A stretch of DNA of 64,000 nt from Butyricimonas faecihominis (GCF_033096445.1 NZ_AP028155.1:1431880-1495879), one strand, 5' to 3'. Shown: positions 45,449-54,928, numbered from the stretch's first letter. The notes: generated by a model not told the origin, from the sequence alone. Numbers and translations: made by a program.

Positions 45449-46957
45449 TCAGTTACACGATTTTATGTCTATGCCGAGAATTTTTTGAATCTCAGAAAGG
45501 GTTTTGTCTATTTCATGGTCGAGTGCAGCACGTTTCTCAAAATACTGTTTGAGCAGTTCTGCCGGAGGGAGTATTTCTTCTTCCTCTTTCGGGAACTTGC
45601 ACTGGTCGAAGTTGCAATCCAAATCAATCAACTGTTGGGCAGTGAACACACGGCTCTTTTCTCCCACTTCATCATTGATAATTTCTTTCCTGTCTTTCCA
45701 CCATTCCTGAATAGGTAGGGTATGCTCCACCTTCATTGGTTTGGTCTTTGAGAAGTGCTTGTAGCCTTCCGGCATATCCAAGCGATAGAACCATGTCTCT
45801 TTGGTCTTGAATCCTTCTTCGCAGCCCTCTGCTTCTTCATTATTAAAGAAAAGAATGTTGGTTGCAATAGAGGTATATGGGGAGAATATCGAACCCGGTA
45901 AACGGATGATGGTATGCAGATTGAACTTGCGGAGTAAATTTTCTTTAAGTGCAAATTTTGCTCCATCCGTACCAAACAAGAAACCATCTGGGATAATCAC
46001 ACCGCATCTACCACTAGCTTTGAGGCGGTACATGATAAGGGCTATAAACAAATCCGCTGTTTCACTTGAACGGTACTGCACCGGAAAATTGCTTTTTACA
46101 CTATCTTCTGTGCTACCACCATACGGAGGATTCATACCGATAACATCCACTTTATCGCTTTCCTTGAAATCAGTGATATTTGTTCCAAGCGAATCACAGT
46201 TAGCTATATTGGGAGCTTCAATATCATGGAGTAACAGATTTGTTATACTCAAAAGATAAGGTAGCGGTTTCCATTCTTGTCCCACGACTGCATTTTGCAG
46301 TTTTTCTCCATCTTCGGCAGAACTGACGCTCTTACTCATATAATTGAGAGCAGAGGTAAGGAAGCCGCCTGTACCACTGGTGAAGTCACCAAAGGTCTCG
46401 CCCAATTTCGGGTCAAGCATCATCACGATAAAGTCTGTCAAAGCACGTGGAGTATAGAACTCACCTGCATTGCCTGCTGATTGCAAGTCTTTCAAGATTC
46501 CCTCATAAATATCTCCAAATGTGTGGCGGTCATCAGCATCGTCAAATTCGATTTCATTTACGATGTTGACCACTTGACGCAAAAGCGTTCCATTCTTCAT
46601 ATACTGGTTTAAGTCAGCAAATGTTTCTTGAACAATGCTTTTGGCTCTTGGTGTATTGGCGTCTATCGGAAGATTCTTTAAAGTAGGGAACAGTTTTTCA
46701 TTGACAAAAGAGAGCAATGCTTCTCCTGTTAATGCTTCACCGTCTTTTTCGTCTACTGCCCATTTACGCCAACGCAAATCTTCGGGGATGATAGACTTGT
46801 AGTTTTCATCTTTGTATTCCCAAGTTTCTTCCTGAGTGTCATAGACTTTCAAGAAAAACATCCAAGTCATTTGTTCAATTCTCTGTGCGTCACCATTGAT
46901 ACCAGCGTCTTGGCGCATTATATTTTGGATTCGCTTTATGATGTTGTTTACTGCCAT
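45449..46957 (-). CDS. hsdM: Type I RM methyltransferase subunit HsdM
   Basis: 502 residues. N-terminal helical domain, AdoMet-binding motif I DFTSGTGGFL at about 191-200 and the adenine-N6 catalytic motif GMNPPYGG at 275-281 (NPPY). The C-terminal part ends in a coiled segment (KRAALDHEIDKTLSEIQKIL), which contacts HsdS. With HsdS it methylates the recognised site; with HsdR added it cuts unmodified DNA. It starts 2 bp after the hsdR stop. Confidence 0.95.
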   Translation of the reverse strand: MAVNNIIKRIQNIMRQDAGINGDAQRIEQMTWMFFLKVYDTQEETWEYKDENYKSIIPEDLRWRKWAVDEKDGEALTGEALLSFVNEKLFPTLKNLPIDANTPRAKSIVQETFADLNQYMKNGTLLRQVVNIVNEIEFDDADDRHTFGDIYEGILKDLQSAGNAGEFYTPRALTDFIVMMLDPKLGETFGDFTSGTGGFLTSALNYMSKSVSSAEDGEKLQNAVVGQEWKPLPYLLSITNLLLHDIEAPNIANCDSLGTNITDFKESDKVDVIGMNPPYGGSTEDSVKSNFPVQYRSSETADLFIALIMYRLKASGRCGVIIPDGFLFGTDGAKFALKENLLRKFNLHTIIRLPGSIFSPYTSIATNILFFNNEEAEGCEEGFKTKETWFYRLDMPEGYKHFSKTKPMKVEHTLPIQEWWKDRKEIINDEVGEKSRVFTAQQLIDLDCNFDQCKFPKEEEEILPPAELLKQYFEKRAALDHEIDKTLSEIQKILGIDIKSCN

Positions 46958-46959
46958 TT

Positions 46960-49278
46960 TTAAGCTGATTTATAAATTTGATATTCTAGTTCTCTGATGG
47001 CTTGCTCAAAAGCAACCTTACCGCCAAATAACTTTATGATTTTTGTTGGTTTCCCTATGCTATTGAATGGCGGTATCTCCAAGATGTTCGCCTTTTCAAA
47101 GTCGAGAATACCATTCTCTGCATATTTGTCAAGAAGAGCCTCCAATACTTCACGAGCTTTACCTTCGTACTTCCCGAAGTAATTACGCTTCTTTACATTG
47201 TTTGCTCTCTCTTTCCTTGTTAATGGCGGTTGGTCAAACGCAACGTGGCATATCACATCAAAGATGTCGGCATCCTTCAATGCCGGATTAGCTTCACGTA
47301 CAGCATCTATCAGAATAGCATATTCCTTCAATTCATCCATAATGGCCTGTTTGCGTTCTGCCTCCGTCCACGTTTGGATAAAATCATCCAAAGTTTGGTA
47401 ATGGCGTAATAATTGCTTTTTAGCAAACGACTGAACACTTTCCGTTCTCATCGTCTTACCATCTTCTCCTAACACTGAAACGATTTCATGGGCAATGCGA
47501 ATATTCTTACCGCTGATAAGATATTTCTCACGATGCTCAGATACTATTGGAGTTTCTGGAGCATCAATGATTTTGTAAGGCTTTGGCTTTTTCCCTCCTC
47601 CTTTGGGTGGTTCCGGGTTGCCATCAAATGCTGGATCTTTGAATTTTGCGGTAGCATTGCGGAAATCAAGGATTTCCAAATGCCATTTGCCCTTGTCTTT
47701 TCTAAGTCGTGTACCTCGTCCAATGATTTGCTTAAATTCAGTCATGGAACCAATTTCTTTGTCTATGACGATTAAACCACAAGTTTTGCAGTCCACTCCT
47801 GTGGATAAAAGTTCAGATGTGGTAACAATTACAGGATAAGGCTCATCTACACTAATGAAATTGTCCAGTTGTTTCTTACCTTCTTTATCCTCACCAACAA
47901 TACGTGTAACATAGTAAGGTGACTTTTTACATAAATCGCTATTCATATTGATAAGCAGCGTCCGCATTTCGGCAGCTTCCTCAATATCAGAACAGAATAC
48001 GATTGTCTTTGTCATACGACCAATGTCATATAACATTTGGGTTATCCTATGCGCTACTACTTTACGCCTTAACTTGATGGCAAGATCACGACCTATATTC
48101 TGTCTTTGATATAGTTTCTGTTCAATCTCCTTGCCCAATAAATCTATTTCACCTTCTTCTGGAGTCCATCCTTGTAAATCAACATTGATAAAGTCTGCTG
48201 TAACCCTGTATGGAGCTAAGAAACCATCTTGAATGCCTTGAAGAAGTGAATAGGTATATACTGGTTCACCGAAATAATCCAAGTTGTTCGCTCCTTCGTC
48301 TGCTTTCGGTGTGGCTGTCATACCAATTTGGGTAGCCGAACTAAAATATTCCAATACCTTGCGCCATGCGGAATCGTCTTTTGCACTTCCTCTATGACAC
48401 TCATCGACAATAATTAAGTCAAAGAAATTTGGCTGCACCTCCAAGAATGGGTCTGGTTTACCCTCTTTCCCGACCAATTGGTGGTATAAAGCCATATACA
48501 CTTCGTATGACGAATCAATTTTTTCCTTCCCCTCTCCAACAGAAGTTATCTTGGTCATAAACTTCTTGAAAGGCTTGAAGTCTTGCACCATTGTTTGGTC
48601 AATGAGGATATTGCGGTCTGCAAGATAAAGAATCTTTTTCTTAGCCCCACTTTTATGAAGACGATGGATAATCTGGAAAGCAGTAAAAGTCTTACCAGTA
48701 CCGGTAGCCATTACCACAAGTACACGTTGTTGCCCTCTTGCGATAGCTTCTACTGTGCGATCAACTGCTATGCGTTGGTAATATCGTGGGTCATGGCTAT
48801 GTGCATCATAATAGAAAGGTGTTTCTATTATGTTAAGTTCAACTGATGTGTAATTCTTAGATGCAAGATAACGACTGTATAGTTCTTCCTCTGTCGGAAA
48901 ATCCTCTAACTTGATTTCGGTTTCTTTTCCCGTGATAAAGTCATGTTCCAAGAAAGCATTACCATTACTGGAATACGCAAATTTCAGGTCAAGGATTTCG
49001 GCATAGCTCATAGCCTGTTGAATACCGCCTCCAACTGCGTGCTTATTGTCTTTAGCTTCAACTACAGCGATGGGCTTACCTTTATGATATAGTAAATAAT
49101 CGGCTTTTTTACCCTCCGCCACAGAATGTTGGTTGCCAATAACAAGTACTCGACCATCCGTAAAATAATACTCTTCACGCATATTGACGCCTACAGCCCA
49201 TCCTTTTTGATTGAGTGCAGGAGTAATGAACAGAGTGCGTATCTCTTGTTCTTTAAGTTCTTTCTTGTTTACTTCCAT
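46960..49278 (-). CDS. hsdR: Type I RM endonuclease/translocase subunit HsdR
   Basis: About 772 residues from ATG 49278 (MEVNKKELKEQEIRTLF); the upstream in-frame ATG at 49314 would run into the preceding HTH gene. N-terminal nuclease domain with KKADYLLYHKGKPIAVVEAK (Asp60, Glu74 and Lys76). Helicase motifs: VVMATGTGKTF near 190, DECHRGS near 292, and QIIGRGTRLRKDKG motif VI. Size and motifs fit the EcoEI-like group. It translocates on DNA and cleaves it at a distance. Confidence 0.94.
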   Translation of the reverse strand: MEVNKKELKEQEIRTLFITPALNQKGWAVGVNMREEYYFTDGRVLVIGNQHSVAEGKKADYLLYHKGKPIAVVEAKDNKHAVGGGIQQAMSYAEILDLKFAYSSNGNAFLEHDFITGKETEIKLEDFPTEEELYSRYLASKNYTSVELNIIETPFYYDAHSHDPRYYQRIAVDRTVEAIARGQQRVLVVMATGTGKTFTAFQIIHRLHKSGAKKKILYLADRNILIDQTMVQDFKPFKKFMTKITSVGEGKEKIDSSYEVYMALYHQLVGKEGKPDPFLEVQPNFFDLIIVDECHRGSAKDDSAWRKVLEYFSSATQIGMTATPKADEGANNLDYFGEPVYTYSLLQGIQDGFLAPYRVTADFINVDLQGWTPEEGEIDLLGKEIEQKLYQRQNIGRDLAIKLRRKVVAHRITQMLYDIGRMTKTIVFCSDIEEAAEMRTLLINMNSDLCKKSPYYVTRIVGEDKEGKKQLDNFISVDEPYPVIVTTSELLSTGVDCKTCGLIVIDKEIGSMTEFKQIIGRGTRLRKDKGKWHLEILDFRNATAKFKDPAFDGNPEPPKGGGKKPKPYKIIDAPETPIVSEHREKYLISGKNIRIAHEIVSVLGEDGKTMRTESVQSFAKKQLLRHYQTLDDFIQTWTEAERKQAIMDELKEYAILIDAVREANPALKDADIFDVICHVAFDQPPLTRKERANNVKKRNYFGKYEGKAREVLEALLDKYAENGILDFEKANILEIPPFNSIGKPTKIIKLFGGKVAFEQAIRELEYQIYKSA

Positions 49279-49291
49279 GGCATAAGTTGTT

Positions 49292-49498
49292 TTATGATTT
49301 GCAACTGCTGACAAGCAAGTCTTTCACGTCAATATTAAGAACATTGGCTATATCATTAAGCGTTTTAAGGTCTGGCTGAACCGAATTGCTGCACCATTTA
49401 CTTACAGTACAGTTGGACTTCCCAATTTGCTCTGCAAGCCATTTTCCTGTTTTCTGTTGCTCTGCAAGTACCACTTTTAATCTGTTTAAATTAGCCAT
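49292..49498 (-). CDS. XRE/Cro-type regulator of the RM operon
   Basis: 68 residues, one helix-turn-helix (GKWLAEQIGKSNCTVSKWCSNSVQPDLKTLNDIANVLNIDVKDLLV). First gene of the operon, 13 bp before hsdR. Regulators of this type usually repress their own promoter so that newly arrived RM genes are controlled; binding would be at the promoter and dyad just upstream. Confidence 0.88.
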   Translation of the reverse strand: MANLNRLKVVLAEQQKTGKWLAEQIGKSNCTVSKWCSNSVQPDLKTLNDIANVLNIDVKDLLVSSCKS

Positions 49499-49523
49499 GA
49501 GGTAAAATGTTTTAATCCGAGGG

Positions 49524-49584
49524 CAAATTTATATAAATTGTCTGACAGTATAAACAACTTCCGATAATAATTATTATCAGGAAG
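49524..49584 (-). promoter_or_regulatory. Promoter and dyad of the RM operon
   Basis: On the minus strand TAAATTTG (plus-strand CAAATTTA, 49524-49531) matches the -7 element, with a GTTT about 20 bp upstream. A dyad, CTTCCGATAATAATTATTAT and GGAAG on the far side (49558-49584), lies just upstream of it. The dyad could be a repressor site for the XRE protein or a terminator of the gene at 49596. Confidence 0.5.
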
Positions 49585-49595
49585 CAAAAAAAGGA

Positions 49596-50342
49596 TTAGA
49601 TAGCGTATTTTGATAAGATATTTTCGTCAATTTCAATCTTATGACGTCCAGTAGTAGTGCGCAGATTTTTTCTAACAGTGTCAAATGTAGAGTTAGCGAA
49701 CCATTCGGAAAATGTCGCCATCACAAATGATGTAGTCATATCTCTACCTATATTATATTGGAAAGCGATATTCCAAGCGAAGTTCTTCAAAGAGATTTGG
49801 GTGATAGAATTGTGCTTCTTGATATGAATTTCAGTCATAGAAAGGACTCGCCTATTGGCCACAAAATAGCGAACACATTCACATATTTGGAAAATCTCAG
49901 TTTCATCCAAATCAAAACGTTTAAATGTATCTCGTGTGTATTTCAGAATAGCATTAAGTTTTTCATCATCTTCTTTCTCTTTTTGCTGTTGGTATTGTTG
50001 TTGCTCACGCTGGTATTCATAGTGAAATAATTCCATTCGTTTTTTCTGAACTTCTTCGCAGTTTGAGATAGGAAAAGGAACTAAAGCCAATGGCTTTTTA
50101 TTGCCTCTTTTCTTGACTGATACCCAAAATGATTGAGGGATAGCTTCTATAATATATCTTGCCACCGTAATGCAAAGATGATACATGAATTTTAGTATGA
50201 CATATCCGGTAGCCATAATAAACGGAAGCAAATTCATTCGTATGCCAAATATATTGCATACTTGAAATGCAATCATCGAAGCCAGCAGCACCGCAATGAC
50301 CTCTATTACCCAAGAGTGGAGTATATATTGTTTTTGCTTCAT
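49596..50342 (-). CDS. Small membrane protein with charged coiled coil, function unknown
   Basis: 248 residues. Two hydrophobic helices in the first 65 residues (VIEVIAVLLASMIAFQVCNIF; LPFIMATGYVILKFMYHLC), then a strongly charged Q/E/K coiled segment (YEYQREQQQYQQQKEKEDDE) and a helical C-terminus. Not recognised; such genes occur at the edges of Bacteroides mobilizable elements. It lies nearest the right att repeat. A -7-like TACCTTTG reads toward it (plus-strand CAAAGGTA, 50368-50375). Confidence 0.6.
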   Translation of the reverse strand: MKQKQYILHSWVIEVIAVLLASMIAFQVCNIFGIRMNLLPFIMATGYVILKFMYHLCITVARYIIEAIPQSFWVSVKKRGNKKPLALVPFPISNCEEVQKKRMELFHYEYQREQQQYQQQKEKEDDEKLNAILKYTRDTFKRFDLDETEIFQICECVRYFVANRRVLSMTEIHIKKHNSITQISLKNFAWNIAFQYNIGRDMTTSFVMATFSEWFANSTFDTVRKNLRTTTGRHKIEIDENILSKYAI

Positions 50343-50600
50343 GTCTATTGTTATTTATTTCTCAATGCAAAGGTACAACGCATTTTCATAAAAAGCGAAA
50401 GGCAAAAATAGAGGAAGTAACTGTAATAAGTTCATTTTATGCTATTTGTGAAAAGAAAAGCATAACAAGTGAAAATATCCAGTAGCAAATGAAAACATCT
50501 GCAAATAGGGAATGAAGTGTTAAATAAATATAAATCTTTCCTTCTCTATGAGAAACTCTCTTTATTATCATTTTTAGAGTGTATTGTATAAAAGGATATC

Positions 50601-50615
50601 ATATTTGTACCATAT
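50601..50615 (+). repeat. Right element boundary (attR candidate)
   Basis: ATATTTGTACCATAT, identical to and in the same orientation as 24327-24341. It is followed by ATTTGTAAC; a TATATTTG motif spans its end but no partner -33 is seen. Confidence 0.7.
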
Positions 50616-50684
50616 ATTTGTAACTTGCTGATTTATATAATATATTATTTTTGAGGAAGTGAAATAAAATTCTAGCATCTACAT

Positions 50685-50720
50685 AAAAAAGCTGTAAACA
50701 AATAAGTTTACAGCTTTTTT
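50685..50720. terminator. Terminator of the receiver-domain gene
   Basis: AAAAAAGCTGTAAAC, loop AAATAA, GTTTACAGCTTTTTT: strong stem with T-runs on both strands, about 100 bp beyond the stop of the minus-strand receiver gene. Confidence 0.85.
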
Positions 50721-50817
50721 CATACCCAATAACACCTTCCTTATACACGACATGGAAATCCATAACGAACTTCCATACACGTAAATTAGAAATACAATAA
50801 TTTTATAATAATATCAA

Positions 50818-51207
50818 TCAAACCAGATACTTGGCAATCGTTTCCTTTAATAAAGGAGCTGACAACGGCTTGGTCAAATAATCATTACAACCAGCCTCTA
50901 ACGCTTTTACCCGATCGTCATCAAAAGCAAACGCTGTTAAAGCTATAATCGGAATTTCTTGAGAAACTTTACGAATAATTCGAGTTGCCTCTAGCCCGTC
51001 CATTTCTGGCATTTTAATATCCATAAGAATAAAATCCGGTTGGAATTGTTCATATATCTCAACAGCTTCCTTTCCATTCCAAGCGTGAAGTAAATTATAC
51101 ATTTTTCCGATAATTGCTTTTAATAGCAGAAAATTACTCTCAACATCTTCTGCCACTAAAACGGTTCTTCCCTCACTAACATTTCCTTTAATTTCATTAT
51201 TTTCCAT
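50818..51207 (-). CDS. Stand-alone receiver-domain response regulator
   Basis: 129 residues, a single CheY-like domain. Acidic pocket at AEDVE, phospho-acceptor Asp in ILMDIKMPEMDG near residue 63, switch Thr in IIALTAFA and Lys in YLTKPLS. There is no output domain. The sequence style (VLVAEDVESNFLLL, LHAWNGKEAVE) is that of the receiver module of hybrid histidine kinases. No kinase gene is nearby, so the partner is unknown. Confidence 0.88.
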   Translation of the reverse strand: MENNEIKGNVSEGRTVLVAEDVESNFLLLKAIIGKMYNLLHAWNGKEAVEIYEQFQPDFILMDIKMPEMDGLEATRIIRKVSQEIPIIALTAFAFDDDRVKALEAGCNDYLTKPLSAPLLKETIAKYLV

Positions 51208-51587
51208 ATCGTTATACCTTTATGATAGCAATTTCTTGATAAGGAATTGTAAATTTAAATATAGAACTTCTTTTCTTCGGATTCGATCGATATACCCTCT
51301 CCCTCTCCTCAACAGATATCCTATCGTTAATCCCAAACCAACACCTAGGGCAAAGGTATGCAATTTTGTGAAATGATCAAATTTTGTCGAGACTTTATCT
51401 TTATCGCTTCATTTCCATACACTCTACTTCAAAAACGAAATCCTACAATTCCTTGAAAGAAAAAAGACGCACGATAAACATCAAAAATCTTTGACATTCA
51501 TATCAATTTTTATACATTTGCAACAGAAATGCTGTGTGGCAAAAAGGAATTCTATTACTATAAATGTTTAACTAAAAAATCAGAACT
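51208..51587. other. Gene-free stretch with a promoter at its right end
   Basis: Between the divergent receiver gene and the DUF5684 gene. The left 270 bp show no repeats or hairpins that stand out. The promoter of the DUF5684 gene is at its right end. Confidence 0.6.
51490..51520 (+). promoter_or_regulatory. Promoter of the DUF5684 gene
   Basis: TTTG at 51490-51493 and TACATTTG at 51513-51520 with exactly 19 bp between them, the best consensus promoter in the window. Confidence 0.8.
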
Positions 51588-51917
51588 ATGTTAGTATCTA
51601 TCATTTACTTGCTTATTGTCGTATTATTACTTGTTTCAATGTGGAAAGTGTACGAAAAAGCAGGAAGACAAGGCTGGGAAGGCATTATCCCTATTTACAA
51701 TCTTTACGTAATGCTCCAAATCATTAACAGACCGTGGTGGTGGCTATTGATTATGATCTTTGTTCCCATTGCGAACATCATCTTCTCGATCATTGCTTTA
51801 AAAGAGTTTTTAGAGAAATTTGGAAAAGGCATCGGATTCACCATTGCAACTATTTTCTTCCCCTTTATCACCTTCCCGATGTTAGCATTCGGAGATGACC
51901 AATTCAAGAATGAATAA
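51588..51917 (+). CDS. DUF5684-like small membrane protein
   Basis: 109 residues, three to four membrane helices. The motif KAGRQGWEGIIPIYNLYVMLQI with RPWWW matches the DUF5684 group, whose members often carry it next to a signal-peptidase domain; here it stands alone. Function unknown. Own promoter and terminator. Confidence 0.8.
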   Translation: MLVSIIYLLIVVLLLVSMWKVYEKAGRQGWEGIIPIYNLYVMLQIINRPWWWLLIMIFVPIANIIFSIIALKEFLEKFGKGIGFTIATIFFPFITFPMLAFGDDQFKNE

Positions 51918-51939
51918 TTCGTTCTATATATTTAGAATA

Positions 51940-51965
51940 AAAACCGGCGTTTTGCCGGTTTTTTT
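51940..51965. terminator. Terminator between DUF5684 and dacB
   Basis: AAAACCGGCGTTTTGCCGGT followed by TTTTTT; stem of about 9 pairs. It sits between convergent genes and includes the end of dacB at 51965. Confidence 0.88.
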
Positions 51966-53341
51966 CATTTATCTGCAAACTCTTTCAATAAATCCCTAAT
52001 GATCTCCTGCACCTTCACGGGATCACCCACGTAATTATTCACAAGAATCGTAAAAGCTAACGTTTCTCCTCGTTGAGTTTTCAAATACCCGGCAAGCGCC
52101 CGAACCCCGGACATAGACCCCGTTTTGGCAAGAATATTCCCCCGTAAAATTGGATGATCAGAATAAATTCGTAATCCCCAATCCACATTTCCTTGTGGTA
52201 AGGAGGCAACAAAAACATCACTTAAATGTCCCTTTGCCCAAATCAATAAATCCGTGAATACTTCCGCCGGAACGGCATTCGCTGGCGATAAACCACTGGC
52301 ATCTTTCAACGTAATTCCACATGAATCTATTCCCATACCACTTAATTCTGCCTTCACTGTTCTCGCGTAATCTGTCGGACTGATTAATTCGCCCAAAGCC
52401 TCGGCAAAAAGATTGATACTATTCTTATTGGTATAATAAACAATATCTTTTAAAAAAGGAGAGACTAACGTAAACAAAGCGTGACGCTCTCCGTCTTCTA
52501 TCTTTTGTTTATCCAACGTGATACCTTTCCCCTTCAATCGCTTTTCCAGTTCTGCCCTAAAACAAGCATCCGGGTGATGCATAGCTCCCTTCACCGCAAA
52601 AGAAGAACGATTGGCTGGAATAGTCCCCTGAATTAATAACGTCGCAGTCTCTGGCCCCCCGTATATCCACGCATCATTCGCATTCTTGGCAGAAGCCATC
52701 ACTTCGTTCCGTAATTTTACTCCCGGAACAGAAGGCTCAACAGACACGATCTTGGTTTGAGTGCCCGGTTTTCCGGATTTCAAGTTTATCGTGTACGTAT
52801 TATCCCGGTAATTAAATGAATGATAAAGAGCCCCGTAATAATTTGCCACGTCTTCCCACGGCCAAGACCCCGGAATACGGGCTGGTTCACCTTCTGTCTC
52901 TATAATAATATTTCCATGAATTCGTTTAATCCCCAAGTTCACAACTTTAGAAACAAGACTATCCATAAAGCACGTTTTTGGAAAATATTTTGAATCTAAT
53001 GTCGGATCACCTCCCGCCTGTATAACAATATTTCCAGAGAGTTTCCCTTCATCAATCTCCCCTGTATAAAAAACCTCTGTTGTGTAAGTTAAAGAATCTC
53101 CTTCCCGTTTTAATGCTAATGCAGAAGAAAACAATTTAACCACGGAGGCCGGACGTAATGCCATTCCCGGATTATGCTCGTACACAACCTGTCCCGTTTC
53201 CACGTTCTTCACGCAAACCCCTATCGCTGCATGTTTCACTTCATCCCTTCCCCACAAATTTCGTTCTCCTGTTCGAGTCTGCCCTAACGCAGAGGTCACT
53301 GAAATCAGCATGCAAAGAAACAGCCAACCGGATTTCATCAT
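51965..53341 (-). CDS. dacB: D-alanyl-D-alanine carboxypeptidase/endopeptidase (PBP4)
   Basis: 458-residue periplasmic low-molecular-mass penicillin-binding protein that trims or cuts peptidoglycan cross-links. Signal peptide (SGWLFLCMLISVTSALGQ). Active-site motifs: SxxK in RPASVVKLFSSAL near residue 66, SxN in NKNSINLFAEALG, and KTG in LAKTGSMSGVRALAGYL near residue 410. A large insertion domain lies between SxxK and SxN, usual for PBP4. The start overlaps the xseB stop by 4 bp. Confidence 0.93.
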   Translation of the reverse strand: MMKSGWLFLCMLISVTSALGQTRTGERNLWGRDEVKHAAIGVCVKNVETGQVVYEHNPGMALRPASVVKLFSSALALKREGDSLTYTTEVFYTGEIDEGKLSGNIVIQAGGDPTLDSKYFPKTCFMDSLVSKVVNLGIKRIHGNIIIETEGEPARIPGSWPWEDVANYYGALYHSFNYRDNTYTINLKSGKPGTQTKIVSVEPSVPGVKLRNEVMASAKNANDAWIYGGPETATLLIQGTIPANRSSFAVKGAMHHPDACFRAELEKRLKGKGITLDKQKIEDGERHALFTLVSPFLKDIVYYTNKNSINLFAEALGELISPTDYARTVKAELSGMGIDSCGITLKDASGLSPANAVPAEVFTDLLIWAKGHLSDVFVASLPQGNVDWGLRIYSDHPILRGNILAKTGSMSGVRALAGYLKTQRGETLAFTILVNNYVGDPVKVQEIIRDLLKEFADK

Positions 53342-53535
53342 TCGGTAATTGATTTCAACACGTTATTTACATCCTCTTCCGTCCGGTGTAATTTACCCTT
53401 ACAAAACTCAACAAGCACCGCCATACGCTTCACTTTCTCGCTCAGCTCATCCACATCCAACTTATTTTCTTCCAACAACTTCACCAAGCTTTCAATCTCC
53501 TCCATAGCGGATTTATATGTCAATTTTTCTTCCAT
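53338..53535 (-). CDS. xseB: Exodeoxyribonuclease VII small subunit
   Basis: 65 residues, helical: LTYKSAMEEIESLVKLLEENKLDVDELSEKVKRMAVLVEFCKGKLHRTE is the XseB fold. It forms the nuclease with XseA, encoded 13 bp upstream. It overlaps dacB by 4 bp. Confidence 0.92.
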   Translation of the reverse strand: MEEKLTYKSAMEEIESLVKLLEENKLDVDELSEKVKRMAVLVEFCKGKLHRTEEDVNNVLKSITE

Positions 53536-53548
53536 AACCGATTATATA

Positions 53549-54928
53549 TTAGATGTTTGTCTCAATATCTTTTATTTCACTTCGAATAACTCCCTTGAAC
53601 AATTCTGTTTCAAGCACATCCCCTTTCTTCACACGATCCGTCTCCCGAACCGCCTTTCCGTTGATGCGAGTAATCGAGAATCCTTTTTCCAGTATGTTTT
53701 TCGGATCAACATACTTCATTTTCGTTTCTGCCAACTCCAGAAAATAACGATTAGCCGTAAACAATTCTGTTGTTTTACGTACCATTGTCTTTTGTATATC
53801 GTCCAAACGATTCCTCTGACGCTCAAACAAGGTTCCAACCTTCCCTTCTACCTTCATCTTCAATTGCTCCAATCCATTGATTCGCTCCTGTACAAAAAGC
53901 CTTGAGGCGTGTTCTACTCTCCGGGACGACAAGGTCAAATTATTTGCCTGCCCCTCTAAAAAAAGACGGGTAAATTGCTTGAACTCCGTAATTCGTACTA
54001 CCTGACGAGTTTTTTCTTCTTGCAAAATTCTTCTGGTTTCTCTCACCAAGGTTTCCTTAGCGTCCTCCAATACACTATCCACCTCGTTAAAGCACTCAAT
54101 CAGAAAAGCCGCCGCTGCCGTTGGGGTCTTCACACTCCGATAAGCCACCCGGTCCACGATCGTTTCATCCCGTTCATGTCCGATACCTGCAAGAATAGGA
54201 ATAGGAAACTGCGCCACGTTAGCAGCCAGCTCGTAGGAATCAAAACTACCCAAATCCGTTTGTGAACCACCCCCTCGAATAATCACCACCACATCAAAAA
54301 GTGATTCATACTCGTAAATTCTTTCCAAGGCAGCAATAATAGATTCTGTTGTTTTCTCCCCCTGCATAACGGCAGGAAACAACTTGGTATGAAAAGCATA
54401 CCCGTAAACATTACGATGTAACTGATCCACGAAATCACCATACCCGGCAGCCGTAGGGGAAGATATAATAGCCACCGTCTTCGGTAACATCGGAAACTCC
54501 AATTCCCGATTCATATCAATTACCCCCTCTTGCGTCAATCGATCAATAATTTCTTTACGTTTCCGCTCCAGATCTCCAACCGTGAAAGTCGGATCAATAT
54601 CTTTTATATTTAAAGAATACCCGTACAACTCATGAAAGACAATCTCGGCACGAACCAGTACCTTGATCCCTTTTTGTAAAGATTTTCCCGTGGTTGTTTC
54701 AAAATAAGGTCTTAGCATCCGATAGGTAAAAGCCCATATCGTAGCCCGAGCCGTGGCTATCACCGCATCATCTTCCTCCCTCTTCTCCACCAACTCCAGA
54801 TAACAATGTCCGGACCGATTTTCTTTCACATCAGCAATCTCGGCTATAACCAAAAAACTATCCGGAAAACGATTCTTTAACTCCCGTTTCACCAAACTAT
54901 TCAATTGGTATAATCCAATAGCCTCCAT
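53549..54928 (-). CDS. xseA: Exodeoxyribonuclease VII large subunit
   Basis: 459 residues. N-terminal OB domain (LNSLVKRELKNRFPDSFLVIAEIADVKENRSGHCYLELVEK), catalytic core with VAIISSPTAAGYGDF and VVIIRGGGSQTDLGSFDSYELA, IGHERDETIVDRVAY, and a long coiled-coil region (about 265-390) that docks XseB. It ends with an SH3-like tail (GFSITRINGKAVRETDRVKKGD). Normal length. Degrades single-stranded DNA in the cytosol. Confidence 0.95.
   Translation of the reverse strand: MEAIGLYQLNSLVKRELKNRFPDSFLVIAEIADVKENRSGHCYLELVEKREEDDAVIATARATIWAFTYRMLRPYFETTTGKSLQKGIKVLVRAEIVFHELYGYSLNIKDIDPTFTVGDLERKRKEIIDRLTQEGVIDMNRELEFPMLPKTVAIISSPTAAGYGDFVDQLHRNVYGYAFHTKLFPAVMQGEKTTESIIAALERIYEYESLFDVVVIIRGGGSQTDLGSFDSYELAANVAQFPIPILAGIGHERDETIVDRVAYRSVKTPTAAAAFLIECFNEVDSVLEDAKETLVRETRRILQEEKTRQVVRITEFKQFTRLFLEGQANNLTLSSRRVEHASRLFVQERINGLEQLKMKVEGKVGTLFERQRNRLDDIQKTMVRKTTELFTANRYFLELAETKMKYVDPKNILEKGFSITRINGKAVRETDRVKKGDVLETELFKGVIRSEIKDIETNI

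Larger units (their letters stand above)
24327..50615. mobile_element. Integrated mobilizable element with two defence modules (about 26.3 kb)
   Basis: Bounded by 15-bp direct repeats. Left end: excisionase-like HTH gene plus tyrosine integrase. Middle: IS21 insertion, truncated gene, helicase-PIN gene, HTH gene, DUF3987, DUF6371, an oriT-like region and a MobV relaxase. Right: invertible type I RM locus with Fic, RhuM-like and AIPR genes, then a membrane protein. No coupling protein or mating-pore genes were seen, so transfer would need a helper conjugative element. The rest of the window is typical chromosome. Confidence 0.7.
50343..50817. other. Right junction of the element
   Basis: 475 bp without a gene. 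The first 258 bp are A/T-rich element DNA; the right att repeat lies at 50601-50615; beyond it is chromosomal DNA with a terminator at 50685-50720. Nothing else recognisable. Confidence 0.7.

Noticed and set aside
50818-51207. Receiver gene as part of the mobile element
   Set aside because: It lies outside the right 15-bp repeat and has its own terminator between the repeat and the gene.
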